From assembly GCA_023402505.1 (NCBI GenBank), contig JAEYGD010000537.1, positions 1 to 15,357 of the forward strand: a DNA stretch of 15,357 nt. Direction: 5' to 3'. Each line of letters starts with the position of its first letter. The stretch's first letter is position 1. Both the position numbers and the translations under genes were made by a program. The notes below the pieces were generated by a model. The model was not told where the DNA came from, did not search any database, and saw nothing but the letters and a program-made list of their open reading frames with translations. Source of the DNA: Actinomycetes bacterium. GTDB lineage: Bacteria; Actinomycetota; Actinomycetes; Mycobacteriales; Micromonosporaceae. Positions 14,442-15,357 of this stretch are shown in pieces.

Positions 14442-14570
14442 TCAGCGCAGGTCGGGCGCGGTGGTCGCCTCGTGCCACAGGGCACGCTCGTCGTTGGAGG
14501 CCTTGACCTTCTTGGCCACCACGGCCGCCACGCCGACGACACCGGCCAGGATCAGCAGCTTCTTGAACAT
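14442..14570 (-). CDS. DLW-39 family mini-protein
   Basis: A 42-residue ORF starts at ATG 14570 after a GAGGGG ribosome binding site about eight bases upstream. It has MFKKLLILAG, a single short membrane helix (about residues 4-19), then KKVKASNDERALWHEATTA. The last segment matches the (D)LW-x-EAT pattern of the DLW-39 family, tiny actinobacterial proteins encoded near gyrA and these tRNAs; their function is unknown. Here Ala replaces Asp of the name-giving DLW. It is probably a membrane-anchored peptide with a cytoplasmic tail. It sits between the two tRNA genes on the same strand, so it may share their transcript. Confidence 0.88.
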   Translation of the reverse strand: MFKKLLILAGVVGVAAVVAKKVKASNDERALWHEATTAPDLR

Positions 14571-14612
14571 TGGGGCGACCCCTCACGCTCGACAGTGCCG
14601 TCGGACGATCTC

Positions 14613-14689
14613 TGGTGGGGCTAGCTGGAATCGAACCAGCGACCTCAGAGTTATCAGCTCTGCGCTCTAACCGACTGAGCTATAGCCCC
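14613..14689 (-). tRNA. tRNA-Ile (anticodon GAT), CCA encoded
   Basis: Reading from 14689 down: acceptor GGGGCTA paired with TAGCCCC, D-arm GCTC/GAGC, anticodon arm CAGAG-CTGATAA-CTCTG with anticodon GAT, T-arm GCTGG-TTCGATT-CCAGC, discriminator A, then CCA at 14613-14615. The body is 74 bases. Unlike the neighbouring tRNA-Ala, the 3' CCA is present in the gene. Confidence 0.97.
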
Positions 14690-14704
14690 GCGTGGCGACG
14701 AGCA

Positions 14705-14734
14705 AGGTTAACCCATCCGCCCGGTCGCCCCCAA
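14705..14734 (-). promoter_or_regulatory. Promoter of tRNA-Ile
   Basis: On the minus strand TTGGGG (14729-14734) and TAACCT (14705-14710) are separated by 18 bases. Transcription would start near 14698, some nine bases before the mature 5' end of the tRNA. The -10 box is good, the -35 only partial. Confidence 0.5.
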
Positions 14735-14885
14735 ATCGGGGTGGCCCGGGCGCCCGCCGCCCCTGAACCTACCCGAGCGGGGCCCGAGCGCCCACCGACT
14801 TTGCCCGGCGCGCCCCCGACCCGCTCGCCTTTCGTGGAGTCGCGCTGTCCGTCGGACGGGAGAGCCGAAGCTGAGTGGATCAAGC

Positions 14886-14960
14886 CCGGCATCCGAGCCG
14901 CGTCGACCCGGACACGCCGACGCCGAAGTCCGGCGTCCGAGCCTGCCTCGTCCCGGACAC
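14886..14960. repeat. Imperfect direct repeat of about 30 bases
   Basis: The stretch beginning CCGGCATCCGAGCC (14886-14915) recurs at 14930-14960 as CCGGCGTCCGAGCC and so on. About 27 of 31 positions agree, including the shared end CCCGGACAC, with a 44-base period. It lies in the 313-base gene-free space (14690-15002) between tRNA-Ile and the DUF3566 gene, which otherwise holds only the tRNA promoter and a terminator. Confidence 0.6.
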
Positions 14961-14962
14961 AC

Positions 14963-14994
14963 GGGCGCCGGGGACCGCGCGGTCCCCGGCGCCC
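14963..14994 (-). terminator. Perfect 32-base palindrome, terminator of the DUF3566 gene
   Basis: Arms 14963-14978 and 14979-14994 are exact inverted copies with no spacer, so the RNA would fold to a 14-bp stem with a four-base loop. It begins eight bases after the DUF3566 stop codon. No T-run follows on the minus strand. It would end the presumed gyrA-DUF3566 transcript before the tRNA promoter. Confidence 0.75.
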
Positions 14995-15002
14995 AAGACG
15001 TC

Positions 15003-15357
15003 TCAGTCGCGCTCGGCGAGCGTCAGCTCGATGCCGCCCACCAGGTCGGCGCACACGTTGTAGACGAACGCGCCCAGCGTGGCCAGCGCCGTGAACAGCA
15101 CCACGTTGACCAGGCCGATCAGCGCCGAGCTCAGGATCACGCCCCGTGCGGTGATCTGGAAGCCGCTGGTGCTCTGGCCACCGCTCGCGTTGACCAGGTC
15201 GCTCAGGCTGTCGTTCACGCTGGCGAACACGCCCATCGCGTCCAGCGCCAGGTACAGCACCGAGGTCGCGACCACCACGACGATGAAGAGCACCACCGAG
15301 ACCGCGAAGGCGAACTTCATCACCGACCACGGGTCGATCCGCTTCAGGTTCAGCCGG
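15003..15357 (-). CDS. DUF3566 transmembrane protein, C-terminal part (cut by window edge)
   Basis: The frame enters at the right edge as RLNLKRIDPWSVMKFAF, the conserved opening of the DUF3566 domain, and runs for about 118 codons to a TGA at 15003. Two membrane helices are clear: FAVSVVLFIVVVVATSVLYLAL, and one around SSALIGLVNVVLFTALATLGAFVYNV, separated by a loop of some 40 residues rich in Ser, Asn and Gly. The short tail DLVGGIELTLAERD is typical. This family is actinobacterial and usually follows gyrA; mature function is unknown. The N-terminal part, often long and disordered, lies outside. Since the domain opening precedes the first in-window ATG, internal starts are not the true start. 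Confidence 0.92.
   Translation of the reverse strand, partial: RLNLKRIDPWSVMKFAFAVSVVLFIVVVVATSVLYLALDAMGVFASVNDSLSDLVNASGGQSTSGFQITARGVILSSALIGLVNVVLFTALATLGAFVYNVCADLVGGIELTLAERD

Noticed and set aside
14272..14586. Minus-strand ORF of 104 codons across tRNA-Ala
   Set aside because: Part of it is the translation of the tRNA itself (GALAQLAEH...), a common annotation error.

Overview
The window is very GC-rich, and its proteins are of actinobacterial type (CtpH/CtpI-like P-type ATPase, Hrp1-like CBS protein, DLW-39 and DUF3566 proteins). Micromonospora or a close relative is the best guess, by inference only. The right end holds, on the minus strand, a DUF3566 membrane protein, tRNA-Ile(GAT), a DLW-39 mini-protein and tRNA-Ala(TGC). 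This block normally follows gyrB-gyrA near the chromosomal origin in actinomycetes, so gyrA is expected just beyond the right edge and the window is probably origin-proximal.

Layout: the left edge (1-774, minus) is the N-terminal part of an MFS transporter. A 22-codon leader ORF (1005-1073) with a strong ribosome binding site then overlaps, by ATGA, the start of a 1516-residue P-type ATPase (1070-5620). An MBL-fold hydrolase follows (5682-6470). A perfect 15-bp hairpin (6471-6506) separates this plus-strand block from a minus-strand run: Hrp1-like CBS protein, Sua5-type threonylcarbamoyl-AMP synthase and Nudix hydrolase. The 3' end of the synthase gene, including its stop codon, is repeated three more times downstream. 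Two small plus-strand genes (8808-9707) and a convergent MazG-like gene (9708-10118) come next.

From about 10,150 to 14,011 the window looks accessory. It holds an aminoglycoside-phosphotransferase-like kinase, a secreted six-cysteine protein of unknown function with less GC-rich codons, a decayed HAD hydrolase pseudogene, a Phd/YefM-RelE toxin-antitoxin pair with a palindromic operator next to the antitoxin start codon, and a questin-oxidase-family gene.

Several genes in the middle of the window lack a Shine-Dalgarno sequence and instead have TANNNT 6-8 bases before the start codon, which suggests leaderless transcription. I see no CRISPR array, insertion sequence, rRNA or prophage. No clearly new multi-gene system is evident. 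The most unusual items are the coupled leader ORF of the ATPase, the multiplied stop-codon repeat behind the Sua5 gene, and the secreted cysteine-rich orphan.
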